Below are positions 25,268 through 34,500 of a stretch of 64,000 nucleotides of DNA, piece by piece. The notes below the pieces were generated by a model. It made no database searches. It was not told the origin of the DNA and worked only from the letters and a program-made list of their open reading frames with translations. The stretch lies in contig FOEK01000001.1 of NCBI GenBank assembly GCA_900110635.1, forward strand, positions 1-64,000. The letters run 5' to 3'. Numbering within the stretch: position 1 is the stretch's first letter; each line of letters begins with the position of its first letter. The stretch is from Lachnospiraceae bacterium NE2001. Lineage in GTDB: Bacteria; Bacillota; Clostridia; Lachnospirales; Lachnospiraceae. A program made the position numbers and the translations under genes.

Positions 25268-25295
25268 ATCTTATGACTGGATATTACAACAACAA
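25268..25295 (-). promoter_or_regulatory. Promoter of the small membrane protein operon
   Basis: On the minus strand TTGTTG (25290-25295), 16 bases, TAAGAT (25268-25273). Nearly identical in sequence and spacing to the promoter at 1368-1395. Confidence 0.65.
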
Positions 25296-25316
25296 TTAAG
25301 TTTATATGACAAATCA

Positions 25317-25346
25317 GTTGCGAATGGATAATATGTTGATGTGAAT
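25317..25346 (-). promoter_or_regulatory. Candidate activator site: 9-bp direct repeats 21 bp apart
   Basis: Reading the minus strand, ATTCACATC and ATTCGCAAC are repeated with a 12-base spacer (plus strand 25338-25346 and 25317-25325), placing both on one helix face upstream of the -35. This layout is that of LytTR-type response regulators; the sequence of the site does not by itself identify the protein. Confidence 0.5.
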
Positions 25347-25391
25347 GGTAAAAATGGATGCTGTCACAAAGACGTGACAACATCCAGTAGG

Positions 25392-26333
25392 TTATTTTAC
25401 AGCAAGCTGGAGAAATGGTTTTAAGGCTGGGTTGGATGGTTGGATGATCTCGAGGGTTTCGGCGATCTTGTTGGGATTTCCGAGCACTGTCTTTCTGGCC
25501 AGGTCTTCGCCCAGGTATATATAGTCGTAGATATACTCGGTCTTGGCGTCGTAGGTGTCCAGCTGGTAGATCACAGGCTTGCCCAGTTCCTCGAAGATAT
25601 AGGCCGCCTTCTTTCCCATTTCCCTGATCTTACCCTGTCTTTCTTTTTTCACCTCAGAATTAGCTGACTCAAAATCCGCATCCTGATAGCCAAAAAGAAT
25701 TCCCAGATATGGCATCCTGATAAAGTCTATATGCTCGTAGCAGGTAGCCAGATAAGACTTGATATCCGTACCCTTCTCCTCCTCATAGAGAAGCTGATTT
25801 ATGTCGTACCAGGTGAGGGAATCTCCAAGAAGCAGCCCCTCCCCGTGATCCAGGACGAAGTTTAGATCTCGTTCGTTGAGCATCCTTGCAATCCAGTCAT
25901 CCTCGTCGCGTAGCATTATCTCTCCCAGATTTTCGAGCCCTGCTGGGTTTTTAACGAGAAGGGTCAGATTTGCATACGCCTCTCTTCCCGGCATCTCGCA
26001 AGAGATACTACTGCTGTAAATAGGAATAAAGCCCATATTTACCAGGTCCTGCTCTTCCTCTCTGCAATTCTCGTGATACAGATTCACGTGGAAGCTCCGA
26101 GCCTCCTCCCTCTTAACGAGAGGTATATCGGTTCGAGCCATCTGCATCCCCTCCTCGATAAGGGCCTCGACCTGCCAGGTTTCCACATTTAGGTGGATAG
26201 AATTGCAGTAGTCCGCAATCTCGTCGGCGGTCTGCGGCTCCCCATAAAATCCATAAAGTCTCATCATCATATCACGGTGAGTCTCTGGGAGACGATTTAT
26301 ATTCTTCAATGCGTTGTTATAACTACCCTTCAT
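25392..26333 (-). CDS. Hypothetical protein with sigma-region-4-like N-terminus
   Basis: A 313-residue cytosolic protein that I do not recognise. The first 65 residues (INRLPETHRDMMMRLYGFYG, then TADEIADYCNSIHLNVETWQ) look like the conserved region 4 of sigma factors, where a LPxxxRxxxxxRYG helix is followed by a T-x-x-E-I-A helix-turn-helix; it may bind DNA or be a decayed version. The rest is acidic, with mixed alpha/beta pattern. AAAGGAG precedes the start. It lies downstream of the tandem-AAA gene, separated by a 190-base region carrying a duplicated end of that gene. Confidence 0.6.
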   Translation of the reverse strand: MKGSYNNALKNINRLPETHRDMMMRLYGFYGEPQTADEIADYCNSIHLNVETWQVEALIEEGMQMARTDIPLVKREEARSFHVNLYHENCREEEQDLVNMGFIPIYSSSISCEMPGREAYANLTLLVKNPAGLENLGEIMLRDEDDWIARMLNERDLNFVLDHGEGLLLGDSLTWYDINQLLYEEEKGTDIKSYLATCYEHIDFIRMPYLGILFGYQDADFESANSEVKKERQGKIREMGKKAAYIFEELGKPVIYQLDTYDAKTEYIYDYIYLGEDLARKTVLGNPNKIAETLEIIQPSNPALKPFLQLAVK

Positions 26334-26364
26334 ATTATTCTCCTTTCATGTTGTAAATCACACA

Positions 26365-26412
26365 TGTCCCTTTTTGCACATTTTGTTAACAGGTGAAGCC
26401 GAAGGTAACTTT
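26365..26412. repeat. 48-bp direct repeat, copy 1 (duplicated 3' end of the AAA gene)
   Basis: Identical to 26503-26550. It includes the last 27 bases of the tandem-AAA gene (ttaacaggtgaagccgaagg and following) plus 21 bases of flank. The 90 bases between the two copies hold a palindromic element. Confidence 0.9.
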
Positions 26413-26502
26413 GTGTGCAATAGGGACTGAAGTCCTTCGCTTACGCTCAGGCGCTAAAAACTGTCAGCCACTGGCTGACAACGCGCCCATTGCACATAGG
26501 TG
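26413..26502. repeat. 90-bp palindromic insert between the 48-bp repeats
   Basis: Outer inverted ends tgtgcaat and attgcaca enclose an inner hairpin gtcagcc/ggctgac. The ends belong to the same sequence family (C) as the elements at 43451 and 61034. Confidence 0.75.
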
Positions 26503-26550
26503 TGTCCCTTTTTGCACATTTTGTTAACAGGTGAAGCCGAAGGTAACTTT
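26503..26550. repeat. 48-bp direct repeat, copy 2 (functional gene end)
   Basis: Second copy of 26365-26412; this copy contains the stop codon actually used by the tandem-AAA gene. Confidence 0.9.
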
Positions 26551-29367
26551 GGCGGGCTCGTTCACTGGTTCTGGGATTGGGATGTCGCACTCCTCGATGG
26601 TGGTGAGGAGCTCGGTGGTGAGGTCGTCGTCGGCCACGTCCAGAAGACGCTCGGCCAGATTCATTTCAGCCTCCTCCAGGATCTTGCGGACGAATCGGCC
26701 GTTGCCATAATCCTCTGTGCCCACCACGCTCTCGTAGATTCCGCGCAGCTTTTTAAGGGCCGCATCTGTGATGGTATACTGCTTTCTCTCAACCATAAGT
26801 CGAGTGATATCGAGAAGCTCGTCTACGGAATAATCCTCAAAGTTCATATGAAATGCCACTCTGGACATCATACCCGGATTACGATCAAGGAACTCCTTCA
26901 TTGGCTCTGGGTATCCAGCGAAGATGACGATCACGTCGTCACGGTGGTTCTCCATCTCCTGAACGATGGTGCTGATAGCCTCGTCACCGTAGCCATCATA
27001 TTTATCGCAAAGAGAATAAGCCTCGTCAATGAAGAGGACTCCGCCCTTCGCCTCCTTAAAACGCTGCGTTACCATCATTGCTGTATGACCAACAGCTGCA
27101 CCAATCAGGTCAGCCCTTCCAACCTCAACACAGTTTCCAGATGAAAGGATCTGCTCATCCTTCAGTATCTCGGCAAAAAGTCTTGCAACGGTGGTTTTTG
27201 CAGTACCAGGATTTCCTGTAAATACAAGGTGCATAGATGGCTTATCCTTCTTAAAGCCCTTATCCATAAGAATCTTATTCATCCTATACTTTGCAAGAGC
27301 CTTGTTAACCAGTTTCTTAACCGAATCAAGACCTATCATTTCATCCAGCTCTTTTTTCGCCGTTCCCCTAGGTCTCTCATCCACCAGTCCCTCATCCATA
27401 CTGGATATATCTTCCTTTGTAATATGGAAGAGGTCCTTTTTCTTTATTTTCTCAGCCGAAGTCTTATCTCCAAGAATTCTAACCGACTGATTCTCCGCCA
27501 CCTTATCGAGCAGATTACGGACATATCTGCCATTTCCAAAGTTATCCATAATTCTCACTCTGTCAAAGATGTATGACGCCTCCTTGATTGCATCGTCTGA
27601 AACAGTGAAGCCCCTGTCCTTAATCATTAGCTTAAAGATCTCAGTGAGCTCTTCAGTAGTATAATTTGGAAAATCAATCCAGTACGGGATTCTGCTCTCA
27701 AGGCCCTCGTTCTGCTTCAGGAACTCCTTCATCCTCTCGCTATATCCGGCGAGAATAACTATCACGCTATCCCTGTGATTCTCCATCTCCTGGATCAAGG
27801 TTGAAATTGCAATGTCACCCTTCATCGAATATGCTTCATCGATAAAAAGTACACCACCCTTTGCTGCTACAAAAGCATCTCTTATCAGATCAACGCAGAG
27901 CATTCCCGTCAGATCCATTCCGCCACGAACCACAAAGCGTCCACTCTTCAGTATACCCTTCTCCTTTGCAATACCTGCAAATGCTTTCGCAACGGTTGTC
28001 TTGGCGGTACCGGGATCACCACCGAATATCATATGCATGGAACCCGGCTCGTAGTCATTTCCTCTGCGTCTCTTCCTCTCCTTTTCAACAATATCCGTTG
28101 CGATTATGGTGTCAATCTTCTTCTTTACGAGGTCAAGTCCAATAAGGTTATGCAGCTTTTCATAGGAAGAAGCAGTATCATCATCCCTGTCCAGCATAAA
28201 CTCATCAGAATCCGCAATATTATAAGACTTAAGTATATAGTTTCTAAGACACCAAGCCGGAAACTTTTCGTAAGCAGCAATCACATCAGACTGATTAAAT
28301 GTATTTCCCGGGTAAAGCTTCATATACTCATTTGCATACTTAGCATAATCTGCATACTCGGAGTTCTTTATAAGCTCCTTCATATACTGAACAGCAGATC
28401 TTCTGTCACCTGAACCCTCTCTCAGCATTACAGGAAGTACATAATTCTCCAGCTCCGGCAACAAGTAATATGAAAAACCAGGATGATCCATATTGTAAGT
28501 AAATACAAAGAGGCACTTATCCTTATACTTCTTAAGAAGCTTCTCCAGATATTTACAAAGCATCAGGTATTGTGTAGGCGATTTTCCAAACCTCTCACTA
28601 AGATCAAATACAACTACACCACCATTATTATTCTCGATAATATCCTCAAAATGATTATTTCTTCTATAAGCATCGGGATCGATATCACTGATAATTCCCA
28701 TTCTTCTGCTGCTTATTCTGTTGGACTCGAGAAGATGCTGCATCAGAATCTCGATCATATCAGTTGCCGCATCCTGACTTCTGACAGAAAGAACATAGTG
28801 CACAATATTCCCAGTGAACCCATCAATATTCTGATGTGCATCTATATTTTCCAGCTCCTCTATAAAATGCGAATCATAGATGGCACATTTCTTAGAAACT
28901 GAGTTTCCAATGATCTTCTCCTTAAACTCACAGTTAATTCTGTCCTTATCCTTATCCATATTGTAATAGTCATATATCCAGAGATGTGATATATCTACTA
29001 TTTTAGTGCTATACTGCATCAGATCTCGACGACGAGCCTCCATTAGATCGTCATAAAAATCCGTCATGGTTATCTCCTCTGGATCGAGCGTTATCGTTGT
29101 AATAAGAAATGTATCTCTAAGATGTCCCAGAACACACATAAACGCATCAATAAAGGTGCTACGCTGCTCATCAAAGGACATAGCCGCATAGATAACTCCC
29201 TCCTCCTCTCTATAGCAAAAGAATGTATAGCCATTCTGAAGAGTCTTATACATATAATTATTCAGCGAATGAACAGGATTATCATAATAATAATCCCTCA
29301 GATTTATCTTCGCATTTTTCTTAATTTCCTCAGTGCTCGAACCAAATGCAAACTCCAAATATCTCAT
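26524..29367 (-). CDS. Tandem AAA+ ATPase of the CbbX/SpoVK type
   Basis: A 947-residue protein. The N-terminal 400 residues are not recognised, though GGVVVFDLSERFG and CLFVFTYNMDHPG look like a degenerate ATPase fold. Two AAA+ modules follow: LIGLDLVKKKID with Walker A GGDPGTAKTT and Walker B FIDEAYSMKGD; then MIGLDSVKKLVN with GNPGTAKTT and FIDEAYSLCDKYDGYG. Each has the arginine-bearing sensor and the FGNGR/YGNGR motif typical of CbbX/SpoVK ATPases. Both modules look active. Such ATPases remodel protein partners as hexamers. The C-terminal tail VTFGFTC resembles the tail of the AAA protein at 45171 (TFHFGF). AAAGGAGG precedes the start. Confidence 0.88.
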   Translation of the reverse strand: MRYLEFAFGSSTEEIKKNAKINLRDYYYDNPVHSLNNYMYKTLQNGYTFFCYREEEGVIYAAMSFDEQRSTFIDAFMCVLGHLRDTFLITTITLDPEEITMTDFYDDLMEARRRDLMQYSTKIVDISHLWIYDYYNMDKDKDRINCEFKEKIIGNSVSKKCAIYDSHFIEELENIDAHQNIDGFTGNIVHYVLSVRSQDAATDMIEILMQHLLESNRISSRRMGIISDIDPDAYRRNNHFEDIIENNNGGVVVFDLSERFGKSPTQYLMLCKYLEKLLKKYKDKCLFVFTYNMDHPGFSYYLLPELENYVLPVMLREGSGDRRSAVQYMKELIKNSEYADYAKYANEYMKLYPGNTFNQSDVIAAYEKFPAWCLRNYILKSYNIADSDEFMLDRDDDTASSYEKLHNLIGLDLVKKKIDTIIATDIVEKERKRRRGNDYEPGSMHMIFGGDPGTAKTTVAKAFAGIAKEKGILKSGRFVVRGGMDLTGMLCVDLIRDAFVAAKGGVLFIDEAYSMKGDIAISTLIQEMENHRDSVIVILAGYSERMKEFLKQNEGLESRIPYWIDFPNYTTEELTEIFKLMIKDRGFTVSDDAIKEASYIFDRVRIMDNFGNGRYVRNLLDKVAENQSVRILGDKTSAEKIKKKDLFHITKEDISSMDEGLVDERPRGTAKKELDEMIGLDSVKKLVNKALAKYRMNKILMDKGFKKDKPSMHLVFTGNPGTAKTTVARLFAEILKDEQILSSGNCVEVGRADLIGAAVGHTAMMVTQRFKEAKGGVLFIDEAYSLCDKYDGYGDEAISTIVQEMENHRDDVIVIFAGYPEPMKEFLDRNPGMMSRVAFHMNFEDYSVDELLDITRLMVERKQYTITDAALKKLRGIYESVVGTEDYGNGRFVRKILEEAEMNLAERLLDVADDDLTTELLTTIEECDIPIPEPVNEPAKVTFGFTC

Positions 29368-29568
29368 ACCTTTCCTCCTTTAAATAAAAAACAAAAAACA
29401 AACAATAACAAAATCCAATTTCATTTTATTTTCAAAGAACATTTAATAACATTTCATATTTCCCAGCAACTATATGAAATAGTGTACTGTTATTATTCAT
29501 CATTTTTGAAATATGTCAAGGATTTTTCTTCAGTTTTTTGCAATTTTTTTAAATAATTTCCAGACAAC
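29368..29568. promoter_or_regulatory. Promoter region of the tandem-AAA gene
   Basis: About 200 AT-rich bases upstream of the AAA start, before the terminator of the HTH gene. Contains ccaatttcatttta (from 29413), one arm of which matches the inverted repeat near 31421-31446. Exact promoter elements are not clear. Confidence 0.35.
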
Positions 29569-29603
29569 AAAAAAAAGCAGCCTGTTCCCTCCGAACAGGC
29601 TGC
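29569..29603 (-). terminator. Rho-independent terminator of the HTH gene
   Basis: Perfect 11-bp stem (gcagcctgttc 29577-29587 with gaacaggctgc 29593-29603), followed in minus direction by eight T. Confidence 0.92.
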
Positions 29604-29631
29604 ATACAGCATCCATTTACAACATCTATAT

Positions 29632-30702
29632 CTAATTAGGTTTCCTCTTTACTACGGCTTCTTCCATAAAATCTGAATAATCTGTTACGGTCTTCTTTTT
29701 CTTTTTTATTTGTATAGGGGTAATGAGGGGCACTTTCTTTCCATCAAACCTGGCAAGCCCTGCTTCTTTTTTTATACAGCGCTCCTCTAGATTAATAAGT
29801 ATGGCAGAAAAATAATTATTTACGTGTAAATCTTTAAAGAGATCAACAAACGCAGCATATCTATCCTCACTTGCAAAGATTATAGTATGCATAACCTCCT
29901 TAAAATCCTCGGGCTCCCACAGGTCTCTCAAAAAAAGCTTTGAATGATCATCAATAAGATCATTTTTTATAAACCTGACATTTCTAACCCTATGCTCTTC
30001 CTCATCGTTAAATAGTAATTCATAATCCATTATATAATTATGAATCAAAGGAGTTTCTTCATCCTCAACGTGAATTGCAAAAAGTCCACTTTTCCACCGA
30101 AAACCATTCGTACTTTCTGGCATAGCTTCTGGGAAAGCAGATTTCACCTGCACCAGATAAGGATCCTTATATTCACCGCTTGTAAAATCTCGTATACTCC
30201 TGCCCCGTATACTATACTCATCTTCAATGATGCTTATCACATCCTCTTTTCTTTTTTCACGAGCCTTACTAAGTCTTATTCCTCGTAAAGTTCTACCACC
30301 ATTATCCAGGGGATCATCCACTACTTCTCCCTTTTCATCCACCTTCACCATTCCATTGGAAGCCATAAACAGGCTGAGCTCTATCTTATTAGGATCAGAA
30401 GCATTTTCATATATCGCTTTCATAACCGCCTCACTAAGCGGTCTCTTTATTCCTTCTTCACCGTATCTTGTACCCTTTGCAATTCTGGAAAATGTTGACT
30501 CGCTGATGCCTGCTTTTACAGACGAATCTAACAAGCCTTCCTCTTTCCACCTCTCCAAAGTATTCGAACATATATGAACAAAATCCTTCATGGTCCTGTC
30601 GCCACGGGCAATAAGAAGATAACGAGCCAGTTCCTCCTTATCAATCCCATATTTGACAATATATTCTGTCTTTATTTCACTTTTCTTTGACTGTCTTGCC
30701 AT
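29632..30702 (-). CDS. Hypothetical protein with N-terminal helix-turn-helix
   Basis: A 356-residue cytosolic protein. Residues about 20-95 look like an HTH of the XRE/phage-repressor type (KEELARYLLIARGDRTMKDF and AGISESTFSRIAKGTRYG). The remainder, about 250 residues, is not recognised; it contains several basic stretches (LRGIRLSKAREKRKEDV and the KKKKK run near the C-terminus). It could be the regulator of the adjacent tandem-AAA gene, from which it is separated by its own terminator and a 200-base promoter region. Family unknown. Confidence 0.6.
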   Translation of the reverse strand: MARQSKKSEIKTEYIVKYGIDKEELARYLLIARGDRTMKDFVHICSNTLERWKEEGLLDSSVKAGISESTFSRIAKGTRYGEEGIKRPLSEAVMKAIYENASDPNKIELSLFMASNGMVKVDEKGEVVDDPLDNGGRTLRGIRLSKAREKRKEDVISIIEDEYSIRGRSIRDFTSGEYKDPYLVQVKSAFPEAMPESTNGFRWKSGLFAIHVEDEETPLIHNYIMDYELLFNDEEEHRVRNVRFIKNDLIDDHSKLFLRDLWEPEDFKEVMHTIIFASEDRYAAFVDLFKDLHVNNYFSAILINLEERCIKKEAGLARFDGKKVPLITPIQIKKKKKTVTDYSDFMEEAVVKRKPN

Positions 30703-30733
30703 ACTTTTTCACATTTCCTTTCAAATATTGAAA

Positions 30734-30769
30734 CGTTATCCACATTTTATCATCAAAATGTGGATAACG
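30734..30769. promoter_or_regulatory. Pair of inverted perfect DnaA boxes in a 15-bp palindrome
   Basis: cgttatccacatttt (30734-30748) is perfectly complementary to 30755-30769. Each arm holds a perfect DnaA box: TTATCCACA at 30736-30744 and its complement at 30759-30767. It lies just upstream of the HTH gene. It could also serve as a weak terminator for the gene at 30821, or as operator of the HTH protein. Confidence 0.6.
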
Positions 30770-30820
30770 CTATCAATTTATGAAAAAACAGATGTCAGAA
30801 TCCCGTAATACAGCGAGAAA

Positions 30821-31357
30821 CTACTCCATATAGGAGATGGTCCAGTCAAAGATTCTGTCCTCCTCGTCCTGTGGATACTCGTCCAGAATGAAGGCAAAGA
30901 CGCCCTCATCATCACGAAGCCTGTCCGCGAAGGTATAATAAACAACAGCCTCAGCAAAGCTATAAAGCACAGGATTGATCATAATGCCATCCTGGCCGTG
31001 ATAGAGTGCCTCACACAGCTTCTGGCCATACTTCTGGATATCCATCCAGGCATCAATTGTATGCCAGTCGTCATGCTCCAGGCAGCCATCATAAACCACA
31101 TCCCAGATGCGGGTAAGCTCAGCTGAGCTAGGAATAGAGCCAAATGCAGCCTCACCAGTTCTGTAATACTCAGCAAGCTGACACAGCTCCTTAACCATAT
31201 TGCTCAGCATAATGCAAAACTCATCAAAGTCCATCTTGGACCAGAAAAGCATATGATTTGGATATCTCTCACAGGTGCAGGACTCAAATGAATCATCCAC
31301 AAGGTCATGCATCTCACAAACAAAGTTAATAGCTCGAGCGATGATAGAATTAAACAT
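30821..31357 (-). CDS. Hypothetical helical protein of 178 residues
   Basis: No family recognised. Cytosolic, acidic and probably all-helical, with clustered aromatic residues (EHDDWHTIDAWMDIQKYGQK, FAEAVVYYTFADRL) and Cys pairs near the N-terminus (FESCTCERYPNH). GAGAGGAA lies before the start. It is upstream of the HTH gene on the same strand. Its promoter region contains an inverted repeat (caatttc/gaaattg at about 31421-31446), part of which recurs near 29411 upstream of the tandem-AAA gene, so a common regulator is possible. Confidence 0.6.
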   Translation of the reverse strand: MFNSIIARAINFVCEMHDLVDDSFESCTCERYPNHMLFWSKMDFDEFCIMLSNMVKELCQLAEYYRTGEAAFGSIPSSAELTRIWDVVYDGCLEHDDWHTIDAWMDIQKYGQKLCEALYHGQDGIMINPVLYSFAEAVVYYTFADRLRDDEGVFAFILDEYPQDEEDRIFDWTISYME

Positions 31358-31506
31358 AGACAGTTCCTCTCTTTCTTGATTTAAAATATTATTTTAATTA
31401 TCTTTTTAATTTCTTTGCATTCAATTTCGTGTTTTATGAAATTGGATGTGATAATAACTTACCACACTTGAAACTAAATGTAAATAGAATTTTTACTTTT
31501 TTTGAA

Positions 31507-31548
31507 AAATAAAAAGACCAACAGGGCAATCTGCCCCGTTGGCCTTTA
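31507..31548 (-). terminator. Rho-independent terminator of the addA-like gene
   Basis: Stem aaagaccaacagggc with gccccgttggccttt (about 31513-31548), followed in minus direction by TTTTTATTTTTC; 30 bases beyond the stop codon at 31578. Confidence 0.85.
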
Positions 31549-31577
31549 TAAATCCAGTATTTTAGCGGTTTTTAGGA

Positions 31578-34500
31578 TTAGCTCTCTTCATACATTGAAT
31601 AGAGCTCGTAGGATATCTTACCCTCATCAACCTTCATCAGACGGCCAATTGCTGCTTTGTAAAGCTCCAGCTGGCCTGTGTAACGCTTCAGGAGAAATGC
31701 TTTGAAGTCCTTATACGACATTTCTTCAAGATCCTCTACATTTATTTCTTTCTTTGCTGTAGCATCCCCATCCTCAGTTGTCATTACACTTTCATAATTA
31801 GCGTATATTATTGTGTCAGACTTATAATCGATTATATTTATCGTACCATCCTTGTTAACAAGAACAAGATCTGAGATTCCATTTACCCAAAGCTTTCCTT
31901 CATCATAATCATACTTAAGAACAGCTTGATTCTTCTTAAGGTTTTCCAGATTAAGTTTTTGTATAAATTTTTTTGCCTCTTCACCCTCAAAGGTAAAGCT
32001 AAACTCATATTCTGTATAAACCTTCTCAGCTGTACATATTTTATCCTTGAACACAGAGCCATTTACAAACCTCTTCATTTTTTCATTCAAAAAGTCTGCA
32101 TACTTCTTACTGTCGGTTTCAAAGGTTGTTCCCATATCCTTACGAGATTCAAGAATAGCCTGAATTATTGATTCTTTTATTACCTTATCTTCCATGGAAG
32201 GATCAGCCTTCAGTTCATCCAGTCTGTTTACTATGAGCTGGAAGCATCTATGCATCACATTTCCGAAGATATTACCCTTTGGTCTATCCTCCTTCTTGCT
32301 TGTGCGCCTTCCATCCTTATGCTCCATACCACTTGGATTCATTGTAACGTAGGTTTTAGTACCAAGTGATGTCCCACCCCCATAAAGGGTATAATCATCA
32401 GAATTAGGATATACTTTTACAGGAGGTGTTTCCCCTTCTGAACTATCTGTGGCTTTTTCGTCATCATCCTGAGGCAATCCTACTAGTTTAGTTGTGATGT
32501 CTGTCATTCCGTCAGTAATTCCATCCATCAAAATATGTGGATTTGACTTAGAAGGTTCCATATATACTAAGATTTCCTGAGCTCTGGTGGCAGCCACATA
32601 GGATATCCTTAAGTCATCAAGTTTTTCTGCTTTTCTTGCCAAATCTACAATAGACGAATCCAGCGCAAATGTCCTATGATAATCTAAATTATTGTGTAAT
32701 TCATTTCGTATAGTTATTATAGGATAAAACTTCCGTCCATCCTTATACTCAGTAGAATCTGGTTTAACCTCTTTATTATTTCTATCTGCAATTATAACTA
32801 TCGGCGACTGAAGTCCCTTAGCCTTATGCATATTCATAAGCCTTACGACATTTCCTTCCTCAATCAGACTGGCGAGGCGTTCCTTATTCTTGTCAATATA
32901 CTCAATAGCAAGTCTAGATACTCCATCTATACTCTGTATATTCTGAACCACTATGCTTTCATATAAACTATCAAATATTTTTTGAATCTCTGAATAAAGA
33001 TGCTTATCCAGCTTGTCAGATTTAGGCATAATAAGCTCTATATGCTTTTGGAAGTACCCAACAACTCCAAGAGGATCCATCTCCTTTATATATCGCCTTA
33101 CACTATATATTTTCTCTACAATACTATCTCTTTCCTCATCACCCAGAGTGATATAGTCTTTTTCCGACAGCATCTGAACTAATAATGCCTTTTTTCTATT
33201 ATCATACGGAGAACTAAGAAAATCTACGTAGGCAGCAAAACAACCTAGTGGTCTTTTTATCTTTTCAAAGATTTCAAAAGTACCTTTATACGTTTTTCCA
33301 GTTTTAGGCTTATCACTATTTCCAGTTATTTCAACCGGAATATCTGCTTCTCGCAGCTTTGCAGCATAATTAGGAAGTCTGCTTTTCACGCTGGTAAGAA
33401 TCATTATATCCGAGTACTTTATTCTTCTTTTTATATACTTATCATTCTCTTTTACAATTATTTCATTCTGACAGCTTATAAGATTCTTTATAAGACTACA
33501 CACGCCATTGGGATCATTGCCAGGAGCCTTAAATACTCCAGATAATTCATCACTATTCTCCGCCTCTCGCTCATCACTAACAGACATCTGTTCATACTCT
33601 TCACCCAAAGCTTTAAAACGAGGTTCAAAGACTTCATTAACCCAATCTATTATCAGCTTATTAGAACGAAAATTAGTACTTAGTTCCTCAATTTTTACAG
33701 ATGAATCTATATCAGCCGCTTTTATCTCATCCCTTGTTTTATTGAAAATAGTTGAATCAGCTCCACGGAATCGATAAATTGCCTGTTTTAAATCTCCCAC
33801 AATAACAAGGCTTCCCTTTTTTATGACAAGAGGTTTTCCTAACTCTTTTTCTTTATCATAATCCCGAACAAGATTCTTTATTATCTCAGTCTGAATGTCA
33901 TCAGTATCCTGATATTCATCTACAAAGAAATACTTAAACTTGGTCTGGAAGAATCTTGCAGCCTCTTCCACTCTCGTTAGTCTTGCAGCGGTATAGAGAA
34001 GACTATCATTTGTAATAACTTTATCATCTCGCTCTTTTTGATAATCTTCTACTATCTTTTCAACTGCTCTAAAGCCATATACAGCCTTAGTTGCTTCAAA
34101 TCTCTCATGATAATCGCCTAATATACTTTCCACTTGATTGGCAATAATATCATTTTCCGGACCATTTCGTTTTTTAACATCGGCTGTTACACCTTTTCCG
34201 CCCATCCGTAACGGCTTAAATGGATTCTTTATGTCCTTTATCTTTTTTATTGCCTCGTCCTTATTATTATTATCGACAATGTCTGTAATCTCATTCAATA
34301 CATTGCCATTAAAATCTGAGTCAGTAATTTTTAATTTAGTTTTTGAAGCTTCTAAAACATTCTTTACAGATGTAAGAATATTGAATGCTTCATCTTTAAA
34401 ATCATCATAAGATTTTTTTAACAGATTCTTATCATAAACAAATTCAGCCTCTTCTCGATTAGCCAATCCCATGAATGCATTTTTAAGATTTTTATTATAA

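Noticed and set aside
29122-29556. Plus-strand frame of 144 codons
   Set aside because: Mostly antisense to the start of the tandem-AAA gene; no ribosome binding site and no recognisable content.
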